Source: Mesorhizobium sp. M2A.F.Ca.ET.046.03.2.1 (GTDB lineage: Bacteria; Pseudomonadota; Alphaproteobacteria; Rhizobiales; Rhizobiaceae). Taken from it: a stretch of DNA of 64,000 nucleotides. Numbering within the stretch: the first letter of the stretch is position 1; every line of letters starts with the position of its first letter. The notes under the pieces are model-generated. The model was not told the DNA's origin, searched no databases, and was given only the letters and a program-made list of their open reading frames with translations. Position numbers and translations under genes: made by a program. Of the stretch, positions 38,924 to 47,796 are shown piece by piece. The DNA is taken from the NCBI RefSeq assembly GCF_003952425.1, contig NZ_CP034449.1, positions 2,666,001-2,730,000 of the forward strand, given 5' to 3'.

Positions 38924-39373
38924 CTATCTAACCACCAGCACCGGAATCTCGGTCAGCGACACCACTTCCGCCGTCTGGCTGCCCAGCACCAGCCGTCCCA
39001 GCCCGCGGCGGCCGTGCGAGGCCATGACGATGATGTCGCTGCCCTCGCCGGCGGCCACCTCGAGGATCGCCTCGGCGGGGGTGCGGTTCTCGATATGCAG
39101 GGTCTTCGCGCCGACCCCCTTCGCATCCGCCTCGGCCTTGCACTTGCCGAGCAGTTCGCTTGCATATTTGCGCGCGCTCTCCTCGTAATTGACCAGCTCG
39201 TCGGCGGCGACATAGCCGGCCATGGCGCCGCCCCAGGCCAGCGCCGGGAACGGCTCGGAGACGGTGACGAAGGCCACGGTGGCGCCGAGGCCCTTGGCCA
39301 GCTCCAGCCCGTGGGCGACGCCCTTCTGGGCGAGTTCGGAGCCGTCGGTGGCGATGAGGATTTTCTTGTACAT
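38924..39373 (-). CDS. Universal stress protein (UspA family)
   Basis: 149 residues. MYKKILIATDGSELAQKG and the ATP-binding signature GxxGxxxxxxxG with S/T (VMASHGRRGLGRLVLGSQTA) place it among ATP-binding Usp proteins. The ATG at 39373 is followed by the usual first strand; upstream frame is repeat-element DNA. It is monocistronic. Its role is in stress or energy-limitation survival, known for the family only. Confidence 0.92.
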   Translation of the reverse strand: MYKKILIATDGSELAQKGVAHGLELAKGLGATVAFVTVSEPFPALAWGGAMAGYVAADELVNYEESARKYASELLGKCKAEADAKGVGAKTLHIENRTPAEAILEVAAGEGSDIIVMASHGRRGLGRLVLGSQTAEVVSLTEIPVLVVR

Positions 39374-39550
39374 TGTGGCGATCCCTCTTTTGCAGGGCGC
39401 CGCGCGCGCCCAAGTGGCGGGAGCCTGAACGCTCAGGCCTGATTTCGATATAGTCTGCCTATCAGGCCCGCCACAGGGGCCAGTTTGATGCGGATCAAGG
39501 CCAGGCGGCAGAGACGATTGCGCCAGTGGGGGCGTGAAATCGCCGGCGGC

Positions 39551-39686
39551 GCTCCCCCTCACCCAGCCTCCGCTTCGCTCGGCTGACCTCTCCCCCAGGG
39601 GAGAGGAGATTGTCAGCGCCGGTGCCCACCTCTTCTCCCCGGCGGGGAGAAGGTGGCCGCGTAGCGGCCGGATGAGGGGCTGCGCC
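39551..39686. repeat. Intergenic inverted-repeat element with two hairpins
   Basis: CTCTCCCC-CA-GGGGAGAG (about 39588-39606) and CTTCTCCCC-GGC-GGGGAGAAG (about 39632-39652) lie inside imperfect outer arms (GCGCTCCCCCTCA and TGAGGGGCTGCGC). It fills the gap before the DUF1003 gene. Confidence 0.55.
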
Positions 39687-39822
39687 GACCTATGCGATTG
39701 CCTCAACAGCCCGCCCCCCATCACAAGAACTTGTTCGGTCACACACTCTTCACACTGACCATGGATATGCCGCGCCGGCTTGGCGTATCGTACCCGCAAA
39801 GCCTCGAACAGGAGCAGCGACC

Positions 39823-40764
39823 ATGGCAGGCGACCCGAAGGCATCCGCGCAAATCCAGGCCGACGACGAGAACGACGTCGCCGGCGAGTATCTCGAGGCG
39901 GAGACCGTGCCGGAGGATGCGCAGGCAGCCGCCGACGAGATCCTCGAAGCGCCGGAGGTGCCGGATTCCGAGCCGCAGGCCGAACCGCATGTTCCGGGCA
40001 CCTCCCGGATCAAGCCCAAGAAGAAACCCTCGGCGATCTCGGGGCGCAAATTCCGCAAGCGCGACCTGGTGCGCATCGACGATCTGAGGCCCAGCCTCGC
40101 CGACCGCATCCGCTCCGACCATCCCGACCTGCCGCGCGGCGCCCGCATCAGCCGCGAGGAGCTCGGCCGCTACCGCATGCGCTACATGGAGGAACTGCTG
40201 CAGCAGGAGCACGGCGAATTCTCCGAGCTCGACCGCCAGGTGGTGGAATCGATCGCCAAGCAGGACACGATCTCTGAGAACTCGGAAGAGGAATATGAGG
40301 AGCACCGCTCCTTCCCCGACCGCGTTTCCGACACCATGGCCGAGTTCGGCGGCAGCTGGTGGTTCCTGATCTCTTTCGCGGCGGTGCTTTTGCTGTGGAT
40401 CGGCATCAACCTGGTCGCCAGCGCGACCAGCGCCTTCGACCCCTACCCGTTCATCCTGCTCAACCTGGTGTTGTCCTGCATCGCCGCCATTCAGGCGCCG
40501 GTGATCATGATGAGCCAGAAGCGCCAGGAAGCCAAAGACCGGCTGCGCTCCTTCAACGATTACCGGGTGAACCTGAAGGCCGAGCTGGAAGTGCGCCACC
40601 TGCACGAAAAGCTCGACTACCTCATCTCGCGCCAATGGCAGCGCCTGGCCGAAATGCAGCAGATGCAGCTCGACGCCATGCACGAGCTGACCGCGGCGAA
40701 GAAGGTGAAACGCGCGACGCGGGCGGTGCGGCGGAAGACGGCGAAGGTGGGGGTGGAGGGTTAG
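39823..40764 (+). CDS. DUF1003 membrane protein
   Basis: 313 residues. An acidic N-terminal region (residues 1-60) and a basic linker precede the DUF1003 core: FGGSWWFLISFAAVLLLWIG, NLV, then FDPYPFILLNLVLSCIAAIQ, and MMSQKRQEAKDR. Two transmembrane helices are followed by a helical tail rich in Glu, Lys and Gln. CorC/magnesium links have been suggested for some relatives, but the function is unknown. The ATG follows an AACAGGAGCAGCG ribosome site. Confidence 0.88.
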   Translation: MAGDPKASAQIQADDENDVAGEYLEAETVPEDAQAAADEILEAPEVPDSEPQAEPHVPGTSRIKPKKKPSAISGRKFRKRDLVRIDDLRPSLADRIRSDHPDLPRGARISREELGRYRMRYMEELLQQEHGEFSELDRQVVESIAKQDTISENSEEEYEEHRSFPDRVSDTMAEFGGSWWFLISFAAVLLLWIGINLVASATSAFDPYPFILLNLVLSCIAAIQAPVIMMSQKRQEAKDRLRSFNDYRVNLKAELEVRHLHEKLDYLISRQWQRLAEMQQMQLDAMHELTAAKKVKRATRAVRRKTAKVGVEG

Positions 40765-40775
40765 GCCAGTTCCTC

Positions 40776-40831
40776 GCCCCACGCAGTGGGGAGAGGTGGC
40801 TCGGGCGAAGCCCGAGACGGAGAGGGGAGCG
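40776..40831. repeat. Small intergenic hairpin repeat
   Basis: CCCCA-CGCAG-TGGGG and CTCGGGC-GAA-GCCCGAG lie just after the DUF1003 stop. They resemble fragments of the other inverted-repeat elements and may act as a terminator. Confidence 0.45.
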
Positions 40832-40971
40832 CCCTATCTGACAACCTATCGGCCAGACAATCACCCACCCCCGCACAATCGCCAATTGCCCGTTGAAGCC
40901 CGACGCCGCTTCCGCTAAGAAGCCGTGGCTGGCCGGCTCACCGGCCGGTTCGTTTTCCGGTCCCCCGGGAA

Positions 40972-41048
<77 letters not shown>

Positions 41049-41448
41049 ATTTCCAATTGCAGGACAAGAACTTAGCGCCACACCATGCTTAGCTGAAACG
41101 CGTTCAGGCTGAGCGGCGTAAGCGCTGAGAACCTGAGTTTGAGGGAGCCATGTCGCCGCAAACCCGCAGATTCGGGCAAATGAGCGTGAAAGCATCAGCT
41201 TCCAATGGACGAGTTAAGAAATAGAAGGTTGAGCGCTGCCCACGTGAGCAACGCTCAACTTGATCGAAAATGGGGTCGGACACGGACAGTCGGCTTTCGG
41301 GGCGGCTAGCCAGAGAGCGGATTCGGTGGCCCGGCGAAGAGGCACTATTCCGCAGGTTGCTACCTCAGCGGGAGTTGCACCCATGATCTGTTCTCCTGTA
41401 ATTCACATCGTCAATGGGCCGCCGCCAAGCGGCCCATTCTGGGCTTGT
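41049..41448. other. Non-coding stretch downstream of the tRNA
   Basis: About 400 bases without a convincing gene. It contains one perfect 10-bp stem (AATGGGCCGC / GCGGCCCATT, 41413-41438) just beyond the SDR remnant. Short open frames here lack ribosome sites and family signal. Confidence 0.5.
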
Positions 41449-41590
41449 TTATCGCATCTGGCTCATGGTGATCCGGTCGAACATGCGGCCGCCGAACCAT
41501 TTGCGGATAGCGATCATGGGCTTGACGTATTTGCCGGCAGCGTAACGGGTCTTGCGCGCCCGGACGGCCTTCCCTGGGTGAGGACTCGTC
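41449..41590 (-). pseudogene. C-terminal remnant of a short-chain dehydrogenase
   Basis: About 47 codons in frame up to a TAA at 41449-41451 read HPGKAVRARKTRYAAGKYVK, then PMIAIRKWFGGRMFDRITMS, then QMR. This is the typical C-terminal tail of SDR oxidoreductases with a RYAAGK motif, as in the intact SDR at 50111-50926. No upstream part of the gene exists; the end of the quinate operon begins 20 bases away. It looks like a truncation caused by insertion or recombination. Confidence 0.7.
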
Positions 41591-41609
41591 GATATCGAAT
41601 GTCCCCCGA

Positions 41610-43499
41610 TCACCTCGGCATTCCGCTCGGTGGCAGCAGTCGCTTCAGAGCAGCGATGCGGAAGGGTGCATTGACGGCGCCGTAGCCCTTGTAGCCTTTT
41701 CGGCGCTCGACGACCTCGAAGAAAAGGCCCTCGCCATAGTTTTGGCTGTAGAGCTGGAAATACTCGCGGGTCTCGTCCCGGTCGTAGAGGATGTTACCGG
41801 CCCGCAAGCGGTTCGTCAGATCGGGATCCAGGCCCAGGCGGGCTTCAAGATCATCGTAGTAATTCGCCGAGATTTCCAACGCGTGGAAGCCAAGCGGTTT
41901 CAACCGACCCGCCGTGGCAAAAATATCATCGCAGGCGAAGGCGATGTGCTGAATGCCGGAGCCAAAGCTATCGGCGATGAAACGGCCCGCCAGCGTCTTG
42001 CGGCTTTCGGCGCCGTTGAGCGTGAGCCGCAGTCCGCCATCTGAGCCCTCGACGACCTGGCTTCGCACCAGACCGCTCGGATCGACGACGTCGACCACTG
42101 GCAATTTTCGAGTTCGGAAGATGGAGGTGTAGAAAAGGAGCCAGGTGAGCATCTCCTCATAGTTCATCGTCTGGGCGGCATGATCGATACCGACGAGGCC
42201 GCAGCCCGTGTCGCCTGTTTGCGGCAGCGGATCGAATTCGACGTCCCAGACTTTGGCGAGCGTATCGTCGACGAAATAGATGACGCCGCCGCCGACGCCG
42301 CGGATGGCGGGAATAGAGAATTCGCCCGGACCGCGCTGCTCGGAGAAGGTCTCCGCGCCAAGCGCCCTTGCCCGCGCCACCGTCGCCGCGGCATCGGCAA
42401 CCCTCAGCCCCATCGCATAGGCGTTGGTTCCGTGCACGACATAGGAGGAATGGGCAAAACCATCGTGTCCGGTGTTGATGACGATGTTGACGCCACGGTG
42501 GCCACCTTGCCGCCAGACGGTCACGTCGCGGTTCTTGTGGCGGGCGGACAGCGAAAAGCCCATGGTCGAGAGAAGCGCCGCCAGTTCTTCGCCTTCCTGC
42601 TCGTTGGCCGCGAACTCGATGAATTCGATGCCCGAAACGCCGATGCGGTCCGGCATCTCCGGCGGATCGATTGCAATTCCAGGCTCGGCGCGGCGCACCT
42701 GGTCCATCAGGTAGATAAGCGAGCGCCTTCCATCCATGGCGATCGACTTCGGCGAGCCGCCACGGAACTGGTCGTTGAAGATCTCCAGGGACAAAGGCCC
42801 GTCGTAGCCTGTCGCCGCTACCGCCCGCGTGAAGTCGATGACCGGCAAGTCACCCTCTCCCGGCATGTTGCGGAAATGGCGGCTCCAATAGAGCAGGTCC
42901 ATGTCGATCAGAGGTGCGTCGGCAAGCTGCACGATGAAGATGCGGTCCCCGGGGATGGCGCGGATGGTCCCGACGTCGGTCTTTCTCGCCAGTGTGTGGA
43001 AGGAATCGAGGATGAGGCCGATGCTCGGATGGTCCGCGCGGCGCACGATCTCCCATGCGTCGCGGTGGTCGTTGATATGGCGCCCCCAAGCCAGCGCTTC
43101 GTAACCGACGCGCAGGCCCCGGCGCGCCGCGCGCTCGCCCAGTTCGCGGAAGTCGGCGGCGGCCCGGTCTATGCCGCCAAGCGCCATTGGCGAGACGTTG
43201 GAGCAGACAAGCATCAGGTCGGTGCCGAGTTCCCGCATCAGGTCGAACTTGCGTTCGGCCCTGTCGAAGGCGTGCTGTCTTTGCGGCTCCGGCAATCCTT
43301 CGAAATCGCGGAATGGCTGGAAGACCGTAATTTCCAGCCCATGATCGCGAACCATCCGTCCCACTTCGGCCGGCGTACCGTCGAAAGCCAGGAAGTCGTT
43401 CTCGAAGATCTCCGCGCCATCGAATCCGGCCGCGGCTATGGCTGCGAGCTTTTCGCGAAGGTCGCCGCTGATCGAGACGGTGGCGATGGAGGTCTTCAT
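41610..43499 (-). CDS. quiC: 3-dehydroshikimate dehydratase fused to a 4-hydroxyphenylpyruvate-dioxygenase-like domain
   Basis: 629 residues from the ATG at 43499. The N-terminal TIM-barrel sugar-isomerase-like domain (residues 1-290; AAIAAAGFDGAEIFENDFLA; LILDSFHTLARKTDV; LSLEIFNDQFRGG) converts 3-dehydroshikimate to protocatechuate. The C-terminal part (about 300-629; GVSGIEFIEFAANEQEGEEL; VGIDHAAQTMNYEEMLTWL; SGIQHIAFACDDIFATAGRL) is an HPPD/vicinal-oxygen-chelate fold. This two-domain layout is that of QuiC-type enzymes of Pseudomonas and rhizobia. It is the last gene of the operon. Confidence 0.88.
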   Translation of the reverse strand: MKTSIATVSISGDLREKLAAIAAAGFDGAEIFENDFLAFDGTPAEVGRMVRDHGLEITVFQPFRDFEGLPEPQRQHAFDRAERKFDLMRELGTDLMLVCSNVSPMALGGIDRAAADFRELGERAARRGLRVGYEALAWGRHINDHRDAWEIVRRADHPSIGLILDSFHTLARKTDVGTIRAIPGDRIFIVQLADAPLIDMDLLYWSRHFRNMPGEGDLPVIDFTRAVAATGYDGPLSLEIFNDQFRGGSPKSIAMDGRRSLIYLMDQVRRAEPGIAIDPPEMPDRIGVSGIEFIEFAANEQEGEELAALLSTMGFSLSARHKNRDVTVWRQGGHRGVNIVINTGHDGFAHSSYVVHGTNAYAMGLRVADAAATVARARALGAETFSEQRGPGEFSIPAIRGVGGGVIYFVDDTLAKVWDVEFDPLPQTGDTGCGLVGIDHAAQTMNYEEMLTWLLFYTSIFRTRKLPVVDVVDPSGLVRSQVVEGSDGGLRLTLNGAESRKTLAGRFIADSFGSGIQHIAFACDDIFATAGRLKPLGFHALEISANYYDDLEARLGLDPDLTNRLRAGNILYDRDETREYFQLYSQNYGEGLFFEVVERRKGYKGYGAVNAPFRIAALKRLLPPSGMPR

Positions 43500-43512
43500 C
43501 GTTGTTGGCGCG

Positions 43513-44346
43513 TCAAAGGAGCGCGATGGCACGCGTTGGTCCACCAGTCGCGCCCTTAACCTTCGGAATGCCGAGGAAAAGACGTGCGCCGGCTTCCGGG
43601 ATCGCATCGAGATTAGCCAGGCACTCCACGCCCCAACGGCCGCTGCCCAGCCATTCGTAGTGGACCGGAAAAGCTCCGCTTGAGTTTAAGCCGGTGTCGA
43701 GCGAGAGGGTATCGACGCCGATACCCTTCACCTTGCGTTCGTTAATCAAAAACTGCGCGGCCTCTACATGAAAACCAGGGGTGTGGTTCTTCTTCTGATC
43801 GTCTCTGCCAGCGAATTTTGGATCGCCGACCAACTTGTGCCAGCCGGAGTTCATCACCACGCAGCAGCCTTCCGGCAGGGGACCGTTCTTCGATTCCCAG
43901 GCCTTGATGTCGTCCGGGGTCAACGCCGTGTCCGCATTCTCGGCCGCACGCGCTGCGATGTTGATGATGGCGACCGGGACTATCAGATCCGCGATCGGGA
44001 TCAGATCCGCCGTCATTCCATCTGCGGAGAAGTGGATCGGCGCGTCCATATGCGTGCCACTATGCTCGACGATCGTCCATCGATTGAGGTTCACCTTATC
44101 CTTGGCAAAGGTGACGAGATGTTCGACGGTGAACCATTTCTCACCGCTGAAGGTCGGAAAGCCCTCATAGAGCGCGTGCGAGAGGTCGACCGTATCGGTG
44201 AAACTGATCGGCGCCGCTTGGGCCGGCGGCACTGCCGGAAGCGCGGCGACCGCCGCCGCGCCAAGCCCAAGTGTAAATCCGGCTTTGAGCAAGCCTCTGC
44301 GCGTCGCATTTTCGCAGATCGAGTGAAGGCATCCTGGAGGGCACAT
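43513..44346 (-). CDS. Cyclase-family (kynurenine formamidase-like) metal-dependent hydrolase with Tat signal
   Basis: 277 residues. A twin-arginine signal (ATRRGLLKAGFTLGLGAAAV, cleavage after QAA about residue 45) precedes the cyclase domain with its metal motif HSGTHMDAPIHF. It would act in the periplasm. It lies between aroQ and quiC with 13 bases to the latter. A role on an ester, lactone or amide form of the pathway substrate (for example a quinate conjugate) is possible; this is inference only. Confidence 0.82.
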   Translation of the reverse strand: MCPPGCLHSICENATRRGLLKAGFTLGLGAAAVAALPAVPPAQAAPISFTDTVDLSHALYEGFPTFSGEKWFTVEHLVTFAKDKVNLNRWTIVEHSGTHMDAPIHFSADGMTADLIPIADLIVPVAIINIAARAAENADTALTPDDIKAWESKNGPLPEGCCVVMNSGWHKLVGDPKFAGRDDQKKNHTPGFHVEAAQFLINERKVKGIGVDTLSLDTGLNSSGAFPVHYEWLGSGRWGVECLANLDAIPEAGARLFLGIPKVKGATGGPTRAIALL

Positions 44347-44440
44347 GCGATCTCCTTCCCCTTTGATGGTTAAAAGTCATGCCGGTCTATACTAACCAGT
44401 TCGTTCATTCGCCCGCTTCCGCGAGCGGGTGATGGAGCCG

Positions 44441-44872
44441 CTATGCGTCGATCAATTCCTTCAGCGATTTCACGGCCGTCGCATATCCGCGAGGGCCGAG
44501 ACCGGCGATGACGGCGGTCGCGACCTTCGAGACCAGCGAGCGGTGATAGATTTCCTCGCGCCGGTGGATGTTGGAAATGTGGAGCTCGACGATCGGCCCG
44601 GCGAACATCTTCAGCGCATCGAGAATGGCAATCGAGGTGAAGGAGAACCCGGCCGGATTGATGACGATGCCGGCGCCGTCGTCGATCGCCTGGTGGATCC
44701 AGTTGACGACCTCGCCCTCGAAATTGGACTGGTGGAAGCGGAGCGGATGTTCGCCGGCCGCCTCGCGGCACATAGCCTCGATCTCGGCGAGCGTCGTCCT
44801 GCCGTAGATCTCAGGTTCGCGTGTCCCGAGGCGGTTGAGGTTCGGGCCATTGATCACAAAGATTGATTTCAT
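44441..44872 (-). CDS. aroQ: 3-dehydroquinate dehydratase, type II
   Basis: 143 residues. GPNLNRLGTREPEIYG with the active-site Tyr, the NPAGFSFTS loop, and ELHISNIHRREEIYHRS with the catalytic His are present. It dehydrates 3-dehydroquinate to 3-dehydroshikimate. Its place between a TRAP transporter and quiC marks it as the catabolic (quinate) copy rather than the biosynthetic one. The ATG at 44872 lies 14 bases after the dctM stop. Confidence 0.94.
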   Translation of the reverse strand: MKSIFVINGPNLNRLGTREPEIYGRTTLAEIEAMCREAAGEHPLRFHQSNFEGEVVNWIHQAIDDGAGIVINPAGFSFTSIAILDALKMFAGPIVELHISNIHRREEIYHRSLVSKVATAVIAGLGPRGYATAVKSLKELIDA

Positions 44873-44886
44873 TCCGAAGCTCCCTG

Positions 44887-46188
44887 TCACCCCTGATAGC
44901 CGAGCAAGCGCGGTAGCCAGAGCACAAGCCCCGGAAAGAAGGTGATCAGCGCCAGCGAGCCGATCATTGCCCCGAGGAAAGGCAGTACATTGCGCACCAG
45001 GTCCCTAAATGGCACTTCGGCGATCCTGGCCATGATGAAGAGCAGCAGGCCATAAGGCAGCGTGACGAGGCCAAGCATGATGTTGACGACGACCACCACG
45101 CCGAAATGCACCAGATCGATGCCCAGCGCCCGCGCAGTCGGGATGAGCACCGGCACGATGACCAGCAGGATGGTCGTTCCCTCCAGCACGCAGCCCAGCA
45201 GCAAAAGCAGGATGTTGACGAGGATCAGGAAGCCTGTGGGCGATAGCTGCCAGGCCTGCAGCAACGCGCTCACCGACTGCGGGATGTTCTCGACGGTCAC
45301 CACATAGTTGAACACCAGCGCACCGCCGATCAACATGCCGATCGAGGCGCTGGTGCGGGCGCTCACCAGCACCGAGCGGTAGAAATCGGCGAAACTGACG
45401 CTGCGATAGAGGACGACCGAGACCAGCAAGGCGTAGGCGCCGGCGACGGCGGCCGCCTCCGTCGGCGTGGTTGCGCCGCTGTAGATGCCGCCCAGCAACA
45501 CCACCGGCATCATCAGCGAGGGCAACGCCTGCCAGGTGATGCGCGGCATCTCGCGCAGCGGCGTCGGCGGTTCGACCGGAAAGCCGTGGACGCGGGCATG
45601 ATAGGCGACGATGGTCATCTGACCCGCCGCCATCAGCAAGCCGGGCACCACGCCGCCGAGGAAGAGGTAGCCGATCGAGGCGTCGGAGACGAGGGCGTAG
45701 ACGACCATCGGGATCGAGGGCGGGATGATCGGTCCGATCACCGCCGTCGCGGCGGAGAGCGCGGCAGCATAGCTCGGCGGGTATTTGCCGTCCTTGGTCA
45801 TTATCTTCTGCATCAGCTTGCCGGGCCCGGCGGCGTCGGCGATAGCCGAGCCCGACATGCCGGCAAAGATGATCGCCTGGACAATGTTGACGAAGGCGAG
45901 GCCGCCGCGAAAGCGGCCGACAATGGCATTGCAGAAGCGCAGCAGCCGCTCGGTCATCGAGCCGATGTTCATAAGTTCGGCCGCCAGCACGAAAAGGGGC
46001 ACGGCGAGAATGATGTAGTTGGCATACATGCCGTTCAGCAACTGTTCGGCAACTGTGCCCATGTCGAGCCCGGCAAGCAGCAGATAAAGGATCGAGCCGG
46101 CGATCATGGCATGGCCGATCGGCAGACCGAGAAAGGCCAGTGTCGTGATCGCGATGACCGACAGGGAGAAGGGGCTGGCGAGGTTCAC
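44887..46188 (-). CDS. TRAP transporter large permease (DctM type)
   Basis: 433 residues with about twelve hydrophobic segments. Family motifs: SGSAIADAAGPGKLMQKIM, VIGPIIPPSIPMVVYALVSD, and the second-half SGATTPTEAAAVAGAYALLV. It overlaps the small permease by 4 bases (ATGA). Sodium-coupled uptake of an organic acid is expected; quinate or shikimate is indicated by the neighbours. Confidence 0.94.
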   Translation of the reverse strand: MNLASPFSLSVIAITTLAFLGLPIGHAMIAGSILYLLLAGLDMGTVAEQLLNGMYANYIILAVPLFVLAAELMNIGSMTERLLRFCNAIVGRFRGGLAFVNIVQAIIFAGMSGSAIADAAGPGKLMQKIMTKDGKYPPSYAAALSAATAVIGPIIPPSIPMVVYALVSDASIGYLFLGGVVPGLLMAAGQMTIVAYHARVHGFPVEPPTPLREMPRITWQALPSLMMPVVLLGGIYSGATTPTEAAAVAGAYALLVSVVLYRSVSFADFYRSVLVSARTSASIGMLIGGALVFNYVVTVENIPQSVSALLQAWQLSPTGFLILVNILLLLLGCVLEGTTILLVIVPVLIPTARALGIDLVHFGVVVVVNIMLGLVTLPYGLLLFIMARIAEVPFRDLVRNVLPFLGAMIGSLALITFFPGLVLWLPRLLGYQG

Positions 46189-46754
46189 GTGCCGGACCCC
46201 ATTTGTGTCGGATCCGGCTTCTCAGGCGCCGGACCGAAGGCTGCCTGCCAAGAAAGCCACAGGTAGCGCATCAGGGTCGCGACGGCAAAGACAAGATAGA
46301 TCGAGAAGAGCCAGTCGAAGCGGAACTTCAGGTAGGCGGTGTGCTCGACCTTCATGAAGGTCACGTAATCGAACACCGCTGGCAACGAGATCGTGTAGAG
46401 CACGATGAGCGCCACGGCCGCCGTCATGAACATGACGCGGCGGATGCCTGGTCCTGCCGATGCGTAGAAGAGGTCGAAGCGGATCTCTTCTTCCTCCCGG
46501 ATCACGAAGGCGGCCCCCCAGAGCACCAGCCAAATCCACAGCATCACACTGAGCTCGTTGGTCCAGCCGATCGGGAAATTCAGCAGATAGCGAAAGACGA
46601 TCTGCAGGATGAACGCGGCAAACATCAGCGCCATCATGGCGGCCAGCACGGCCTCCGCGAGGCGATAGAGTCGGCCGGCGATTTCGCGCGGATTGGCGTT
46701 CAAGATTGGTCCCTCACGGCGGCGGCGTGGCGGCGCCGGCTCCACGGTATTCAC
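46185..46754 (-). CDS. TRAP transporter small permease (DctQ type)
   Basis: 189 residues with four membrane helices. The family feature is FPIGWTNELSVMLWIWLVLW, followed by RFDLFYASAG. The N terminus is Arg/Pro-rich. It lies between the binding-protein gene and the large permease gene in the usual DctP-Q-M order. Confidence 0.9.
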   Translation of the reverse strand: MNTVEPAPPRRRREGPILNANPREIAGRLYRLAEAVLAAMMALMFAAFILQIVFRYLLNFPIGWTNELSVMLWIWLVLWGAAFVIREEEEIRFDLFYASAGPGIRRVMFMTAAVALIVLYTISLPAVFDYVTFMKVEHTAYLKFRFDWLFSIYLVFAVATLMRYLWLSWQAAFGPAPEKPDPTQMGSGT

Positions 46755-46771
46755 CCTGGAGCCGGATCGGT

Positions 46772-47758
46772 TCAGAGCGCGTTGATTTTCTCCAGCATGC
46801 CGGCCGGCCAGTCTTTCGCCAGGTCGGACGCCAGATACTGCTCTTGCACGTGCTTGCGGAAGGCGGCGACGTCTGGCTCATAGAGCTTCAGCCCCTTGCC
46901 TTTGAAAAACTCGACCAATTCCTTTTCCCGTGCCAGATGCTTGCCGGTCGAGAACTCGATGGCCGCGTCGGCCGCGGCCTGGAGCCGCCCCTGCTTGTCG
47001 GCTCCCATCTCGTCCCACACTTTCTTGGAGACGGCCAGAAGATCGAAGCCGACGAGATGCGACGTCAGCACGATCTGTGACATCACCTCGTAGAATTTCA
47101 TGTTCTCGACATTCGGCAGCGGATTGTCCTGCCCGTCGATCGCACCGGTCTGCAGGCCTGTATAGACCTCGGCATAGGCCATCGGGGTCGGGTTGGCGCC
47201 CAGCGCCTTGCCGAGGAACTGCCAGGCGTCGCCGCCAGGCATCCTGAGCTTGACGCCGGCTAAGTCGGCCGGTGTCTTGACCTCCTTGTCGGGCTTGAGG
47301 CCCAACTGGCGCACACCGAAGTAGGTAGGCCCGAGCACCTTTATGCCGAGCTGGTCCTCGGTCATCTTCTTCAACTCCGCGCCCGACTCGCTGGCGAAGA
47401 ATTTTCGCATGTGCGCCGCATCGCGGAACAGATAACCCGCGGTGACGATGGACCATGCCGGGATCTGCTTGGAGACGTCCTGCGGGGCGATGTTGCCCAT
47501 TTCGAGGTTGCCGCGCTGCATGGCGACAAGCTCGGTCCCCTGCTTGAAGAGGTTGCCGCCGTAGTAGCCTTCGAAGGTGAAGTCGTCCTTGATGGCGTCG
47601 GCGAATTTTTTCATCATCTCGGCGCGGATGTCCTGCTCGGAGAACACCGCCGAGAAGCGCAGCTTCGGCTTGTCCTGCGCAAAGGCCGGAAAGGCCGCGG
47701 CGGCCGCTATGGCACCGGTGCCGACAAGAAACTGGCGTCGGTTTGCGTTGAAAGTCAT
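46772..47758 (-). CDS. TRAP transporter substrate-binding protein (DctP type)
   Basis: 328 residues. An N-terminal twin-arginine-like signal (RRQFLVGTGAIAAAAAFPAF) and the DctP hallmark LKLRMPG-like segment (AGVKLRMPGGDAWQFLGKAL), then MAYAEVYTGLQTGAIDGQDN, are present; the latter contains the carboxylate-recognition arginine region. It binds an organic acid in the periplasm. Given QuiC, AroQ and the dehydrogenase, quinate or shikimate is the likely ligand. Confidence 0.93.
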   Translation of the reverse strand: MTFNANRRQFLVGTGAIAAAAAFPAFAQDKPKLRFSAVFSEQDIRAEMMKKFADAIKDDFTFEGYYGGNLFKQGTELVAMQRGNLEMGNIAPQDVSKQIPAWSIVTAGYLFRDAAHMRKFFASESGAELKKMTEDQLGIKVLGPTYFGVRQLGLKPDKEVKTPADLAGVKLRMPGGDAWQFLGKALGANPTPMAYAEVYTGLQTGAIDGQDNPLPNVENMKFYEVMSQIVLTSHLVGFDLLAVSKKVWDEMGADKQGRLQAAADAAIEFSTGKHLAREKELVEFFKGKGLKLYEPDVAAFRKHVQEQYLASDLAKDWPAGMLEKINAL

Positions 47759-47796
47759 ATTATCCTCCCTGTTCTATTCCCTTGTTCCTGATTGCG

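Noticed and set aside
41260..41685. Open frame of 141 codons on the plus strand after the tRNA
   Set aside because: It is antisense to the SDR remnant and the quiC end, has no ribosome site, and has no recognisable family.
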